Positions 22,559 to 30,567 of a stretch of DNA of 37,382 nt are shown in pieces. Below the pieces are notes generated by a model. That model was not told the origin of the DNA and did not search any database. It was given only the letters and a program-made list of their open reading frames with translations. This DNA is from Bradyrhizobium sp. NAS96.2 (GTDB lineage Bacteria; Pseudomonadota; Alphaproteobacteria; Rhizobiales; Xanthobacteraceae). The stretch spans positions 1-37,382 of the forward strand of contig NZ_LGHK01000197.1 in assembly GCF_001908235.1 (NCBI RefSeq). Direction: 5' to 3'. Both the position numbers and the translations under genes were made by a program. Each line of letters starts with the position of its first letter. The first letter of the stretch is position 1.

Positions 22559-24844
22559 ATGCCGTCGCATTGGAAACAGAAGGTCCGGAACTTCTTCCTG
22601 GACCTCGATGCGCGTATCGACTCGACGCTGTTCTCGTCGGGCAAGGGCCTGCGCGAGCTCTACGAGCGCTATTCCACCTTCATGGACCGCTTCTACGTCG
22701 GCCGCTGGAAGCGCTGGGTGTTCATCGAGCCGCTGTCGGAAGCCGCGACCATCGGGCTCGGCGGCATGATCCTGATGCTGACGCTCGCGATCCCGGCTTT
22801 CCGCGAGACCGCCGACGAGGACTGGCTGAAGAAGTCCGACCTCGCGGTGACCTTCCTCGACCGCTACGGCAACCCGATCGGCAGCCGCGGCATCAAGCAT
22901 AATGACTCGATCCCGCTGGAAGACTTTCCGGACAATCTGATCAAGGCGACGCTCGCGACCGAAGACCGCCGCTTCTATGACCATTTCGGCATCGACGTGC
23001 CGGGCCTCGCCCGCGCGCTCGTGACCAACGCGCAGGCCGGCGGCGTCCGCCAGGGCGGTTCGTCGATCACCCAGCAGCTCGCCAAGAACCTGTTCCTGAA
23101 CAACGAGCGCACCATCGAGCGCAAGGTGAAGGAAGCCTTCCTCGCGATCTGGCTCGAGACGCGCCTCACCAAGAACGAGATCCTCAAGCTCTATCTCGAC
23201 CGCGCCTATATGGGCGGCGGCACCTTCGGCGTCGACGGCGCGGCGCATTTCTACTTCAACAAGTCGGTGCGCGACGTGAACCTCGCGGAAGCCGCGATGC
23301 TCGCCGGCCTGTTCAAGGCGCCGACCAAATACGCCCCGCACATCAACCTGCCCGCGGCACGCGCCCGCGCCAACGTCGTGCTCGACAATTTGGTGGATGC
23401 CGGCTTCATGACCGAGGGCCAGGTGTTCGGTGCCCGCCGCAATCCGGCGGTCGCGGTCGACCGGCGCGACGAGAACTCGCCGAACTACTATCTCGACTAC
23501 GCCTTCGACGAGATGCGCAAGCTGGTCGACACCTTCCCGAAATCCTACACCGAGCGCGTCTTCGTGGTCCGTACCGCGATCGACATGAACGTGCAGAAGG
23601 CGGCCGAGGAAGCGATCGAGAACCAGCTCCGCCAGTTCGGCCGCGACTATCACGCGACGCAGGCCGCGACCGTGGTGTCCGATCTCGACGGCGGCATCCG
23701 CGCCATGGTCGGCGGCCGCGACTACGGTGCCAGCCAATTCAACCGCGCCACCGACGCCTACCGGCAGCCGGGCTCGTCGTTCAAGCCTTACGTCTACACC
23801 ACGGCGCTGCTGAACGGCTTCACGCCGAACTCGAAGGTCGTCGACGGCCCGGTCTGCATCGGCAATTGGTGCCCGCAGAACTATGGCCACTCCTATTCGG
23901 GTCAGGTCACGCTGACCCAGGCCATCACACGTTCGATCAACGTGGTGCCGGTCAAGCTGTCGATCATGCTGGGCGGCAAGGAAGGCCCGAAGGCCGGCCG
24001 CGCCAAGATCGTCGAGGTGGCGCGCCGCTTCGGTCTCAAGGCGCCGCTGCCCGATACGCCGTCGCTGCCGATCGGCTCCGACGAAGTCACGGTGCTCGAG
24101 CACGCGGTGGCCTATGCGACCTTCCCGAACCGCGGCAAGGCGGTGACACCGCATTCGGTGCTCGAGGTGCGCACCGGCGCCGGCGATCTGGTGTGGCGCT
24201 GGGACCGCGACGGGCCGAAACCGCGGCAGGCCATTCCGCCGAATATCGCCGCCGACATGGCCGGCATGATGAGCCACGTGGTCAGCGAAGGCACCGCGCG
24301 CCGCGCCGCGCTCGACGGCATTCCGACCGCGGGCAAAACCGGCACCACCAATGCCTATCGTGACGCCTGGTTCGTCGGCTACACCGGCAACTTCACCTGC
24401 GCGGTGTGGTACGGCAATGACGATTATTCGCCGACCAACCGCATGACCGGCGGCTCGCTGCCGGCGCAGACCTGGCACGACATCATGGTTGCCGCGCATC
24501 AGGGCGTGGAAGTGCGTGAGCTCAATGGCGTCGGCATGGGCCAGAAGCTGCCGCCGCAGCCGGCGCAGGCCAATGCCCAGGCCAACGCTGCGCCGCGCGT
24601 GCTGGAAACCAAGCCGGGTCCGCCGCCGGTGCTGACCAAGCGCGGCGCGGATATCCTGGTACGCGTCGAGAAGCTGCTCGACGACGCTGCCAGGACCGCT
24701 GAAAAGACCACCGGCAAGACCACGCTCAACGAGCCCGCGAAGACCGGCAAGGCAGAGTCCTCGAGCGCGCTGGCGTTCCCCGAAAACTACGTTGCCGCGG
24801 CCGGGCCGGACGGCGCGACGGCACCTGCGCCACGCAAGAACTGA
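22559..24844 (+). CDS. Class A penicillin-binding protein (PBP1A family)
   Basis: This bifunctional peptidoglycan synthase has 761 aa. A cytoplasmic N-terminus of about 62 residues, longer than usual, is followed by one membrane helix (about 64-81). The GT51 glycosyltransferase domain has EDRRFYDHFGID (catalytic Glu135), QGGSSITQQLAKN at 165-177 and ETRLTKNEILKLYLDRAYMG. The transpeptidase domain has the three active-site motifs: SSFK with nucleophile Ser406 and Lys409, SIN at 459-461, and KTG at 593-595. The C-terminal 110 residues are Ala/Pro/Lys-rich and probably disordered. The ATG has only a weak upstream Shine-Dalgarno. It heads a tight operon: the next start is 2 bases after its stop. 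That the following small proteins assist it is inference. Confidence 0.95.
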   Translation: MPSHWKQKVRNFFLDLDARIDSTLFSSGKGLRELYERYSTFMDRFYVGRWKRWVFIEPLSEAATIGLGGMILMLTLAIPAFRETADEDWLKKSDLAVTFLDRYGNPIGSRGIKHNDSIPLEDFPDNLIKATLATEDRRFYDHFGIDVPGLARALVTNAQAGGVRQGGSSITQQLAKNLFLNNERTIERKVKEAFLAIWLETRLTKNEILKLYLDRAYMGGGTFGVDGAAHFYFNKSVRDVNLAEAAMLAGLFKAPTKYAPHINLPAARARANVVLDNLVDAGFMTEGQVFGARRNPAVAVDRRDENSPNYYLDYAFDEMRKLVDTFPKSYTERVFVVRTAIDMNVQKAAEEAIENQLRQFGRDYHATQAATVVSDLDGGIRAMVGGRDYGASQFNRATDAYRQPGSSFKPYVYTTALLNGFTPNSKVVDGPVCIGNWCPQNYGHSYSGQVTLTQAITRSINVVPVKLSIMLGGKEGPKAGRAKIVEVARRFGLKAPLPDTPSLPIGSDEVTVLEHAVAYATFPNRGKAVTPHSVLEVRTGAGDLVWRWDRDGPKPRQAIPPNIAADMAGMMSHVVSEGTARRAALDGIPTAGKTGTTNAYRDAWFVGYTGNFTCAVWYGNDDYSPTNRMTGGSLPAQTWHDIMVAAHQGVEVRELNGVGMGQKLPPQPAQANAQANAAPRVLETKPGPPPVLTKRGADILVRVEKLLDDAARTAEKTTGKTTLNEPAKTGKAESSSALAFPENYVAAAGPDGATAPAPRKN

Positions 24845-24845
24845 C

Positions 24846-25424
24846 GTGCGGCTCCTCCTCACCACCCTGTTGGCACTCGTCATCGCCACCGCCGTCGGCC
24901 TCGGGCTGACCTACGCGACGGCGACGCGCGGCACCGATCTCGGCACGCTGAAGATCGGCGCCTGGACCGCGCGGCCGAAGAACGGCACCTCCGACGTCGA
25001 CCCTTATTCGCGCGCCACCATCGCGCGCAGCGGCGAGCTGCCGATCGGCACCGGCGACGGCATCGCGTTCTCGGCAACCACTGACGACAAGAACAAGCCG
25101 CTCGACGGCCGCTGCGATATCGTCGTCAGCGGCGTGACGCCGGCGGCGCGGTTCTGGACGCTGACGCTGTTCGACCGCAAGGGCCACCTCGTCGCGAACT
25201 CGCTGCAGCGCTACGGCTTCACCAGCCAGGAGATCATGCGCGCCTCCGACGGCACATTCGAGATCCACATCGCCTCGCGCTCGCGCGCCGGCAACTGGTT
25301 GCCGACCGGCGGCATCGAGCGCTACGCGCTGATGCTGCGGCTCTACGACACGCCGGTCGGGGTTGCGACCCGCACCCAGCGCGACGCGCCGATGCCCTCG
25401 ATCGCAACGACGGGCTGCCCATGA
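24846..25424 (+). CDS. DUF1214 protein, membrane-anchored
   Basis: I start this 192-aa protein at the GTG at 24846, one base after the penicillin-binding protein stop, because it then begins MRLLLTTLLALVIATAVGLG, an N-terminal membrane anchor or signal. The remainder matches the DUF1214 type: a beta-rich domain with YSRATIARSGELPIG near residue 57, RFWTLTLFDRKGHL near 103, and SRSRAGNWLPTGG near 148-160. In many bacteria DUF1254 and DUF1214 are two halves of one protein; here they are separate genes in the order 1214-1254. The stop overlaps the next start (ATGA). It acts in the periplasm or at the outer face of the inner membrane. Function of the family is unclear. Confidence 0.85.
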   Translation: MRLLLTTLLALVIATAVGLGLTYATATRGTDLGTLKIGAWTARPKNGTSDVDPYSRATIARSGELPIGTGDGIAFSATTDDKNKPLDGRCDIVVSGVTPAARFWTLTLFDRKGHLVANSLQRYGFTSQEIMRASDGTFEIHIASRSRAGNWLPTGGIERYALMLRLYDTPVGVATRTQRDAPMPSIATTGCP

Positions 25425-26041
25425 TCCGCGTGCTGTTCACCATCCTCGCAGGCGTGCTGCTCGGCGGCGTGGTGCATCTCGTCAGCGTGCTGGCGCTGCC
25501 GCGCATCGCCTCGCAGGACGCCTATTCGCGGCTGACGCCGATGACCAAGCTCAACGAGGTGACGCAGCTGCCGCTGGCCGACCCAAGCCACTCGCCGATG
25601 CCGCTGATGGATCCGGCCTTCGCGGTCGCGATCTGCCGCTACGATCTCTCGACCGGGCCGCTCAAGCTCACCGTGCCGGTCAGCCAGGCCTATACCTCAG
25701 TGTCGTTCTACACCCGCAACGAGGTCGCCTATTACGCGATCAACGATCGCTCAGCCGGCAAGAAGGTGATCGAGCTCGACCTGATGACGGAGGCGCAGCA
25801 CAACGAGCTGCCGGAGGACGAGGAAGTCACCGCCGCCGACCGGCTGATCATCGATTCGCCGACCTCGACCGGCCTGATCCTGCTGAAGGCGCTGGCGCCG
25901 GAGCCCGGCCTGATGCCGCAGGCGCAGGCCTCGCTCGCGGCTTCATCCTGCAAGGTGCAGGCCGAGCCGGTTGCGGCCAAGCAGGAAGCGCCGCCGCCGC
26001 TGCCCGTTCCAGCCCCGCCGCCGGCGGCACGCAAGCGCTAG
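25421..26041 (+). CDS. DUF1254 protein, membrane-anchored
   Basis: This 206-aa protein starts at the ATG that overlaps the preceding stop by 4 bases, so the two are translationally coupled. The N-terminal MIRVLFTILAGVLLGGVVHL is a membrane anchor. The DUF1254-type domain follows (FAVAICRYDLSTGPLKLTVP, YTSVSFYTRNEVAYYAIND, about residues 65-110). The last 45 residues are Ala/Pro-rich (APPPAARKR end), which is unlike the domain and probably disordered. Together with the DUF1214 gene it represents the split form of the two-domain protein. Its stop TAG shares a CTAG with the stop of the convergent LuxR-type gene. Confidence 0.85.
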   Translation: MIRVLFTILAGVLLGGVVHLVSVLALPRIASQDAYSRLTPMTKLNEVTQLPLADPSHSPMPLMDPAFAVAICRYDLSTGPLKLTVPVSQAYTSVSFYTRNEVAYYAINDRSAGKKVIELDLMTEAQHNELPEDEEVTAADRLIIDSPTSTGLILLKALAPEPGLMPQAQASLAASSCKVQAEPVAAKQEAPPPLPVPAPPPAARKR

Positions 26042-27153
26042 CCGGCGACCGTCAATTTCGGGATGGCGCCGAGCAGCGCAACGACATCCCGTTGGCTGTG
26101 CGTTCCTGTCTTGGCAAACACCGCCTTGACCTGGTTGCGGATCGTTTCGCGGCTTAGCCCGTGAAGCGCCGCGATATCACCGATCGTCTGTCCCTGCACG
26201 ATGCCGCGGGCAACACGCGCTTCGCTGGGGGAGAGATCGAAGAGTCCGCGAATGAGCGCAAGGCTCGGCGCCTGAGGTGCCGTAACCGGCGTCACCATCA
26301 GGATGCCCACCGCCCCATCGAAAAGATCGCGCGCTTCGCCGGGCATCGACACCAGATGAACAACCACGCGGTCCTGATTGTCGGCGCGGCACGCCGCAAA
26401 GGAACGCACGCCCTTCTCAAGCGGCGACCCCAGCTGGGACAAACCGGCGCGCAGGAGGGTGTCAGCCGCGGCATCCCTCATCGCGATACGGTCCCCGGGG
26501 AGCCAGCGCAAGACGTCCGTCATGCCTTCGATCAAGGCGTTCGCCACCAGAACACGTCCGGATCGTTCAATCGCCAACGCCGGCAGATCGACGAGCGCCA
26601 GCGCCTCGGTCGCCGCCTGCATCCGCGCCAGACGCCAGCGCGTCGCCAGCAGGCTCGCCCGCGCGAGATGAGGACGAAACCGGTCGAGAAAATCGAGATC
26701 CTGCCGCGAAAACGCCGGCTGGCCTGCGAGTCTTTCCATATGAAACACGACGAGCTCGCCGGAGGGACTATGGACGGCCGTGGCGCAGGCGTGCTCGAAA
26801 CCCCACTTCTTGTTCCACTCCGTCCGATACGGATCGCGTTCCCATTCCTCCAGCGTGAAGACGTCTTGTTCGCTGACGAAACCAGGGTGATCCCGTGCCA
26901 GCAGCCTCGGGGTCGTCTCGGTACGGCTGGCCAGCCCCTCGCTGATGAAGGCCGAGAATGCCTCTTCGATCGATGGTGACATCACCACGCCGTTCCAGAC
27001 ACCGCTCCACCGATCGCTGCCCGAGCTGATCATCACCATGCCATGGGCGCCGCCGGCATGCGCGATGTCTTCCAAAACGTCCGGCCACAGGTCTGGAACG
27101 ACAGCAGCTTCATGGATCCGATCCACGATGCGCTCGAAGTCATTGTCCGTCAT
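26038..27153 (-). CDS. LuxR-family helix-turn-helix regulator with N-terminal sensor region
   Basis: This 371-aa transcription factor starts at the ATG at 27153, where AGGGG lies about 6 bases upstream; the longer frame to 27279 is weaker. The C-terminal LuxR/GerE domain covers about residues 305-365: LSPSEARVARGIVQGQTIGD, then GLSRETIRNQVKAVFAKTG, with the recognition helix in the second part. The first 190 residues are not an autoinducer-binding LuxR domain. They are a mixed alpha/beta region with EWERDPYRTEWNKKWGF, of a kind I have seen in many Bradyrhizobium orphan regulators. A PAS-like segment (LVDLPALAIERSGRVLVANAL) follows at about 212-232. Signal and targets are unknown. It converges on the DUF1254 gene. 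Confidence 0.88.
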   Translation of the reverse strand: MTDNDFERIVDRIHEAAVVPDLWPDVLEDIAHAGGAHGMVMISSGSDRWSGVWNGVVMSPSIEEAFSAFISEGLASRTETTPRLLARDHPGFVSEQDVFTLEEWERDPYRTEWNKKWGFEHACATAVHSPSGELVVFHMERLAGQPAFSRQDLDFLDRFRPHLARASLLATRWRLARMQAATEALALVDLPALAIERSGRVLVANALIEGMTDVLRWLPGDRIAMRDAAADTLLRAGLSQLGSPLEKGVRSFAACRADNQDRVVVHLVSMPGEARDLFDGAVGILMVTPVTAPQAPSLALIRGLFDLSPSEARVARGIVQGQTIGDIAALHGLSRETIRNQVKAVFAKTGTHSQRDVVALLGAIPKLTVAG

Positions 27154-27327
27154 TGCCACCCCTATCCACCCCAAGACAATCGACGTCAAACAAGCAGCCA
27201 GCGCAACTCCGTCCAAATACTGGCATTTCCATTGCCCGAATTTCAATTGGTAAGGTAGATGCAACGATCGCACCAGCATCGCTGGCGAACTCTGCGACGA
27301 AGGTCAAGTACGGGCCGCGCGGTCAAA

Positions 27328-28167
27328 TCAAAGAGCGAGCGCGTGTCGGCCGCAACGGCAGGTCTCGTAGTCGACGGGATCGTGGCTGTTGACGATCGTG
27401 ACATCGGAGCCATGCGCCGCCTTCAGCTGGCGCAAGCGCTCCTGGTTCTGCATCCGCGTCGCGCGATCCATGTCCGCCCGGCGCTGGAACAGGCCGAGTA
27501 CCAGCGGCATCCGCGGCCGGGCATCAAGCTGCGCGTGATGAAAATACGCATCGCCCGCGTGCAGCAGCCATCTGTCCTTGTCGCGCACCGCGATGCCGCA
27601 ATGGCCGAGCGTGTGGCCCGGCAGCGGGATCATCAGAATGTCCGGCTCGCGGTCACCAAGCGCGCGCACGCCCTTGAATCCGAACCAGTCCTCGCCATCA
27701 GCGCCATAGAACGCCCAGTCCGGCCCGTGCTTCCACTGTGCCGTGATGTAGCGTCCCTCGGGCGGCGCGACCCGATGCGTCACCGCCATATCGTATTCCT
27801 TGCGATGGACGTGCACCTTGGCTTTCGGAAAGTCCGGCACGCCGCCAGCGTGATCGCGATCGAGATGCGTCAGCAACAGATGGCGCACATCATCAGGCGA
27901 GAAGCCCAGCGCCTTCACCTGACGGACCGCGGTCTCGGCCGGATCGAGCCGCGGCGTGGTCTGCCGCACCCATTTGCGCCCGAGCCGCGGCGAGTCAGCG
28001 ATGTCGCCAAGCCCGATGCCGGTGTCGACCAGCACCAGGCCATCATTGCTCTCGACCAGCAAGCAATGACAGACCATCCGCGCCCGCTGGAAGATGCCGC
28101 CGCTGCCGTTCACGAGCCGCTTTCCGATCGGGCACATCGTGCCGGTGTTGAGGTGATGGATGCGCAT
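27328..28167 (-). CDS. Metallo-beta-lactamase-fold hydrolase
   Basis: This 279-aa protein starts at the ATG at 28167, with GGAGG 7 bases upstream. Metal-site motifs appear in order: DTGIG near 48-52, THLDRDHAGG with HLDRDH at 101-106, PGHTLGH with His185 and His189, AGD with Asp206, and NSHDP near 265. The classic second His of HxHxDH is Asp here (HxDxDH). The overall plan resembles lactonase-type members (AHL lactonases, AttM-like), but that activity cannot be claimed from sequence. It is divergently arranged with a LysR regulator across 91 bp containing a palindrome, so the regulator probably controls it. No signal peptide is seen, so it is likely cytoplasmic. Confidence 0.88.
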   Translation of the reverse strand: MRIHHLNTGTMCPIGKRLVNGSGGIFQRARMVCHCLLVESNDGLVLVDTGIGLGDIADSPRLGRKWVRQTTPRLDPAETAVRQVKALGFSPDDVRHLLLTHLDRDHAGGVPDFPKAKVHVHRKEYDMAVTHRVAPPEGRYITAQWKHGPDWAFYGADGEDWFGFKGVRALGDREPDILMIPLPGHTLGHCGIAVRDKDRWLLHAGDAYFHHAQLDARPRMPLVLGLFQRRADMDRATRMQNQERLRQLKAAHGSDVTIVNSHDPVDYETCRCGRHALAL

Positions 28168-28225
28168 GACAAATCCTCCGCTGTGCCCGGCGCAGACTTG
28201 CCACTCGCATTTCCATAGGTAAAAT

Positions 28226-28255
28226 ATTGTCTTTCTATCTATATGATAGGACAAT
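28226..28255. promoter_or_regulatory. Nested palindromic operator between lysR and the metallo-hydrolase
   Basis: Outer arms ATTGTC (28226-28231) and GACAAT (28250-28255) are perfect reverse complements. Inside them CTATC and GATAG form a second pair around TATAT. The region is strongly AT-rich in a GC-rich genome. It ends 3 bases before the lysR ATG and overlaps its Shine-Dalgarno (AGGA), so occupancy would block lysR translation initiation or transcription. This is typical of autorepression with control of the divergent gene. Binding by this LysR is inference. Confidence 0.7.
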
Positions 28256-28258
28256 CCT

Positions 28259-29119
28259 ATGGATATCCGCGAACTCCGCTATTTCGCCGCGGTCTACCGC
28301 GAGCGCAATCTGACCGCTGCGGCGAAGCGCTGCTTCATCTCGCAGCCGTCGATCTCCGCGGCGATCACCAATCTCGAGGCCGAGCTCGGCACCACGCTGT
28401 TCATCCGGCACAAGAAGGGCATGGCGCCGACGGAGTCGGCGGCACAGTTTCACGGCATCGCCCGCAAGATCATCGACGAGGCCGACGCGGCACGAAACCT
28501 GTTTCGCAAACCGCCGACGAAGAAGACGCTGACGCTCGGTCTGTTGCGGACGCTCGATCAGGCGCGAACGATCGCCCTGCTGAAGCCGCTGACAGGCAAC
28601 GCCGATCTCGCGCTTCGGCTGGTTGGCGCCAGCCAAAAGTCCGACGCGCGGATCGTCGCGAGAACCATGATCGTACCCGGCGAGCACTTCATCCCGCTCT
28701 GGAGCGAGCGCTATGTAGCCGCACTGCCGCCGTCGCATCCCCTCACCCTCAAGGAGACGCTGCGGACCAGCGACTTCGCCGGCGTTCCGATGATCGATCG
28801 TTGCCACTGCGAGCAGCAGGAGTTTTTCAAGCGCACCGCGCTGCCGCGCAAGCCGGTGGCGATCGCGGAATCGGAGGAGTGGGCGATGGCGCTGGTCGCG
28901 GCCGGGGTTGGCGTGGCGATCGTCCCCGAAGGCGTGGCGCGCGGCAATCGGGATGTGGCGGTGCGCGCGATCGATGTCGACGTGACGCGCCAGGTCGGCC
29001 TTGCCTACCCCTCGGCCCATCCTCCCTCCGATGCGCTGAAGGAGTTCATTGCGAGCCTGCCGCGGCAGGCCAACAGCCGCCGCGTCAGGTCCGCAATCAA
29101 GAGGGTGAAACGGGCCTAG
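28259..29119 (+). CDS. LysR-type transcriptional regulator
   Basis: This 286-aa regulator has the winged helix-turn-helix at residues 1-60 (MDIRELRYFAAVYRERNLTA, then ISQPSISAAITNLEAELG) and a type 2 periplasmic-binding-like effector domain from about 90 to 270. The effector part includes LVAAGVGVAIVPEGV near 216-230, a common LysR signature. The ATG has AGGA 7 bases upstream, inside the palindrome. It is divergent from the metallo-hydrolase, which is the most likely target. The last 15 residues are basic (RRVRSAIKRVKRA). Its stop shares CTAG with the stop of the convergent lipoprotein gene. Confidence 0.93.
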   Translation: MDIRELRYFAAVYRERNLTAAAKRCFISQPSISAAITNLEAELGTTLFIRHKKGMAPTESAAQFHGIARKIIDEADAARNLFRKPPTKKTLTLGLLRTLDQARTIALLKPLTGNADLALRLVGASQKSDARIVARTMIVPGEHFIPLWSERYVAALPPSHPLTLKETLRTSDFAGVPMIDRCHCEQQEFFKRTALPRKPVAIAESEEWAMALVAAGVGVAIVPEGVARGNRDVAVRAIDVDVTRQVGLAYPSAHPPSDALKEFIASLPRQANSRRVRSAIKRVKRA

Positions 29120-29883
29120 CCCTTCGTCACCACGGCTTGGCCCGTGACCGGCCCGGAGACCAGCGGCGCGTTGGCGGTGAGCCGGGCGAGTTCGTTGATC
29201 TGGCGTTCGGCATCGGCGGCCATGCCGTCGGGCGCCTGGATCACCAGCCGCTCCAGCGCCCAGCGATAGGACGAGATCCGCCGCTCCAGGGCCTGCTGGA
29301 CCCATTGCACGATCAGCGTGTTCTCTTCCATCCGCGCCACCGCATCGGCCCGCTCACGCGGCGACACATCGGCAATCATGTTGAGGCTGGCACTGCGCTT
29401 GCGGTCAAGCTCGATCACCTGGATCGCCGTTGCGAAGAACGGCTCGAACCGCGTGATGTCGTCGCGCACCTGGTCGATCAGCAGCGAATAGCGCGAAGCG
29501 AACGAGCGATGCGGCTCGTCGATCAGGTTGCGGCCGTACGCGGTGCGATCGAACACCGCCTTCTGCCGCCAGGGCGAAGGCAGCGGCTGGTAATCGCCGA
29601 ACACGCTCTTCCACGCCGGACGCGACAGCGGCGGCTCGACGAACTGATAGGCGAGATCGCGCAGCTGGCGTTCGTGTTCGGTGAGCTGGAATTGCGAGGC
29701 GTTCTTGCCGATGCTGCCGGTCGCCTCGGCGCCCATCCAGCGATGCATGTCGTCGTTGCGGAAATCGGCGCGGGTGCGGCCGAAATCGCCGCCGCTGCAG
29801 CCTGTGAGCGCCGAGCCCGCGACCAGCAGGATCAGCGTCGGGAATGACCGCCAAGCGGCGGTCCGCTGCACAGGCGCGGGCAT
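29116..29883 (-). CDS. Lipoprotein of unknown function, 255 aa
   Basis: The N-terminus has a type II signal peptide: basic residues, the hydrophobic segment PTLILLVAGSA and the lipobox LTGC with the lipidated Cys at residue 29. The residue after Cys is Ser, consistent with outer-membrane targeting by the +2 rule of enterobacteria (not proven here). The mature protein is helical and charged, with repeated Trp/Arg positions (RPAWKSVFGDYQPLPSPWRQ) and long amphipathic helices around 130-235. I do not recognise a family. It lies 16 bp downstream of the 64-aa gene in the same direction and so probably shares its promoter, which has a CtrA-type site. Confidence 0.8.
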   Translation of the reverse strand: MPAPVQRTAAWRSFPTLILLVAGSALTGCSGGDFGRTRADFRNDDMHRWMGAEATGSIGKNASQFQLTEHERQLRDLAYQFVEPPLSRPAWKSVFGDYQPLPSPWRQKAVFDRTAYGRNLIDEPHRSFASRYSLLIDQVRDDITRFEPFFATAIQVIELDRKRSASLNMIADVSPRERADAVARMEENTLIVQWVQQALERRISSYRWALERLVIQAPDGMAADAERQINELARLTANAPLVSGPVTGQAVVTKG

Positions 29884-29899
29884 TGCACGCTATCCGCGA

Positions 29900-30094
29900 T
29901 CAGGAGCGCCGTCGGCGACGGCGGCCCTGCGCAGTGCCCTGCTCCGGTCCGCGACCACCGCCGGTCTCCTCCGTCGTTCGCTCGATCCGCACGACGGGAA
30001 GGATCAGCACGGTCCCCATGCCTTCGCCGGCAGCACCGGTCATGCTCGGCCGCCGCGCAGCCGCATCTGCCGGAAACTCAACGATGGTGCCCAT
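29900..30094 (-). CDS. Small protein with N-terminal MGTIVEFP motif, 64 aa
   Basis: I start this at the ATG at 30094; the longer frame to 30172 would run through the CtrA-type site. The protein begins MGTIVEFPADAAARR, has a short hydrophobic strand (MGTVLILPVVRIER) and ends in a Gly-rich then Arg-only tail (GRRRRRRS), which could bind nucleic acid or membrane. There is no signal peptide. I recall similar small proteins in Bradyrhizobium genomes but know no function. It is the first gene of a minus-strand unit with the lipoprotein; the CtrA-type site lies 69 bp upstream. Confidence 0.65.
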   Translation of the reverse strand: MGTIVEFPADAAARRPSMTGAAGEGMGTVLILPVVRIERTTEETGGGRGPEQGTAQGRRRRRRS

Positions 30095-30160
30095 GTTCCG
30101 TTCTCTCTGGCCCCGCACGGACATGATTTGCCCCGCGCACGCCGAGTTAAGAACGGGCAT

Positions 30161-30177
30161 GGTTAATGACATCTTAA
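30161..30177. repeat. 17-bp direct repeat, left copy
   Basis: GGTTAATGACATCTTAA differs at one position from GGTTAACGACATCTTAA at 31981-31997, in the same orientation. The two copies bracket the lower-GC block with the GT87 gene. The repeat coincides with a CtrA-type motif. Confidence 0.85.
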
Positions 30178-30178
30178 C
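30163..30178. promoter_or_regulatory. CtrA-type full site TTAA-N7-TTAAC (site 1)
   Basis: TTAATGACATCTTAAC matches the alphaproteobacterial CtrA consensus TTAA-N7-TTAAC exactly on the plus strand, and the opposite strand also fits (TTAA-N7-TTAACC). It lies 69 bp upstream of the 64-aa gene at 29900-30094. Binding is inferred from motif identity only. Confidence 0.6.
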
Positions 30179-30513
30179 GGTAAGACATTGATCGGGCTGT
30201 CTTTCGGTCCCGGCGCATCCGCAAGACTACGGACGGACGAGAGGAAACTATGATCACCGGCTTGGAGACGATCGCACTGCCGCCCAAGCGTACCGAGCTC
30301 AGGACGTGGCTGCATTCAACCGCATCATCCCCCGGGCGATGAGGCGCGCACCACGCGCGAGTCACCGGTATCGACACGATGACCGAAAGCCCTGACGGCG
30401 CACAGGTCTTCCAGCTCGGGCTTGGGCACCCCCGTTAATCAATGGGTGCCATCCCCGTTGCTCGCCCCTTGATTGCAATGATAGCGTTAGTCATTGATTG
30501 CGAGGTATTACTC
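30179..30513. other. Interval with a possible 30-aa frame and two hairpins
   Basis: A frame at 30250-30342 (MITGLETIALPPKRTELRTW and ten more residues) has GAGGAAA upstream and might be a tiny gene or the broken start of a larger one; after its stop the same frame continues open and protein-like to 30438. A 7-bp stem (GGCACCC/GGGTGCC, 30425-30450) may end transcription. Perfect 6-bp arms CAATGA/TCATTG at 30476-30496 lie just upstream of the next short frame and could be an operator. Confidence 0.4.
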
Positions 30514-30567
30514 ATGAAACTTTTTTCAGATGCCCCTCTCACGGGACCGTCCAGGCTCAGCGGCTAG
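30514..30567 (+). CDS. Possible 17-aa leader peptide upstream of the GT87 gene
   Basis: MKLFSDAPLTGPSRLSG is preceded by GAGG with an 8-base spacer to its ATG, the best Shine-Dalgarno in this stretch, while the GT87 gene itself has none. It is in the same frame as the GT87 gene but ends at a TAG. Either it is a leader peptide or the intact start of a longer ancestral gene now interrupted by stops. Confidence 0.3.
   Translation: MKLFSDAPLTGPSRLSG

Noticed and set aside
22535..24889. A 784-codon minus-strand frame opposite the penicillin-binding protein
   Set aside because: It is the antisense shadow of a GC-rich gene; composition (Arg/Asp/Val/His-rich) is typical of such shadows, while the plus strand has all PBP catalytic motifs.
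26038..27153. Reading the LuxR-type protein as a quorum-sensing receptor
   Set aside because: Only the C-terminal DNA-binding domain is LuxR-like; the N-terminal part lacks the autoinducer-binding domain pattern, and no synthase gene is present.
27328..28167. Calling the metallo-hydrolase an N-acyl-homoserine lactonase (quorum quenching)
   Set aside because: The fold and lactonase-like layout are visible, but the HxDxDH variant and lack of any luxI/luxR AHL system nearby do not support a specific substrate.
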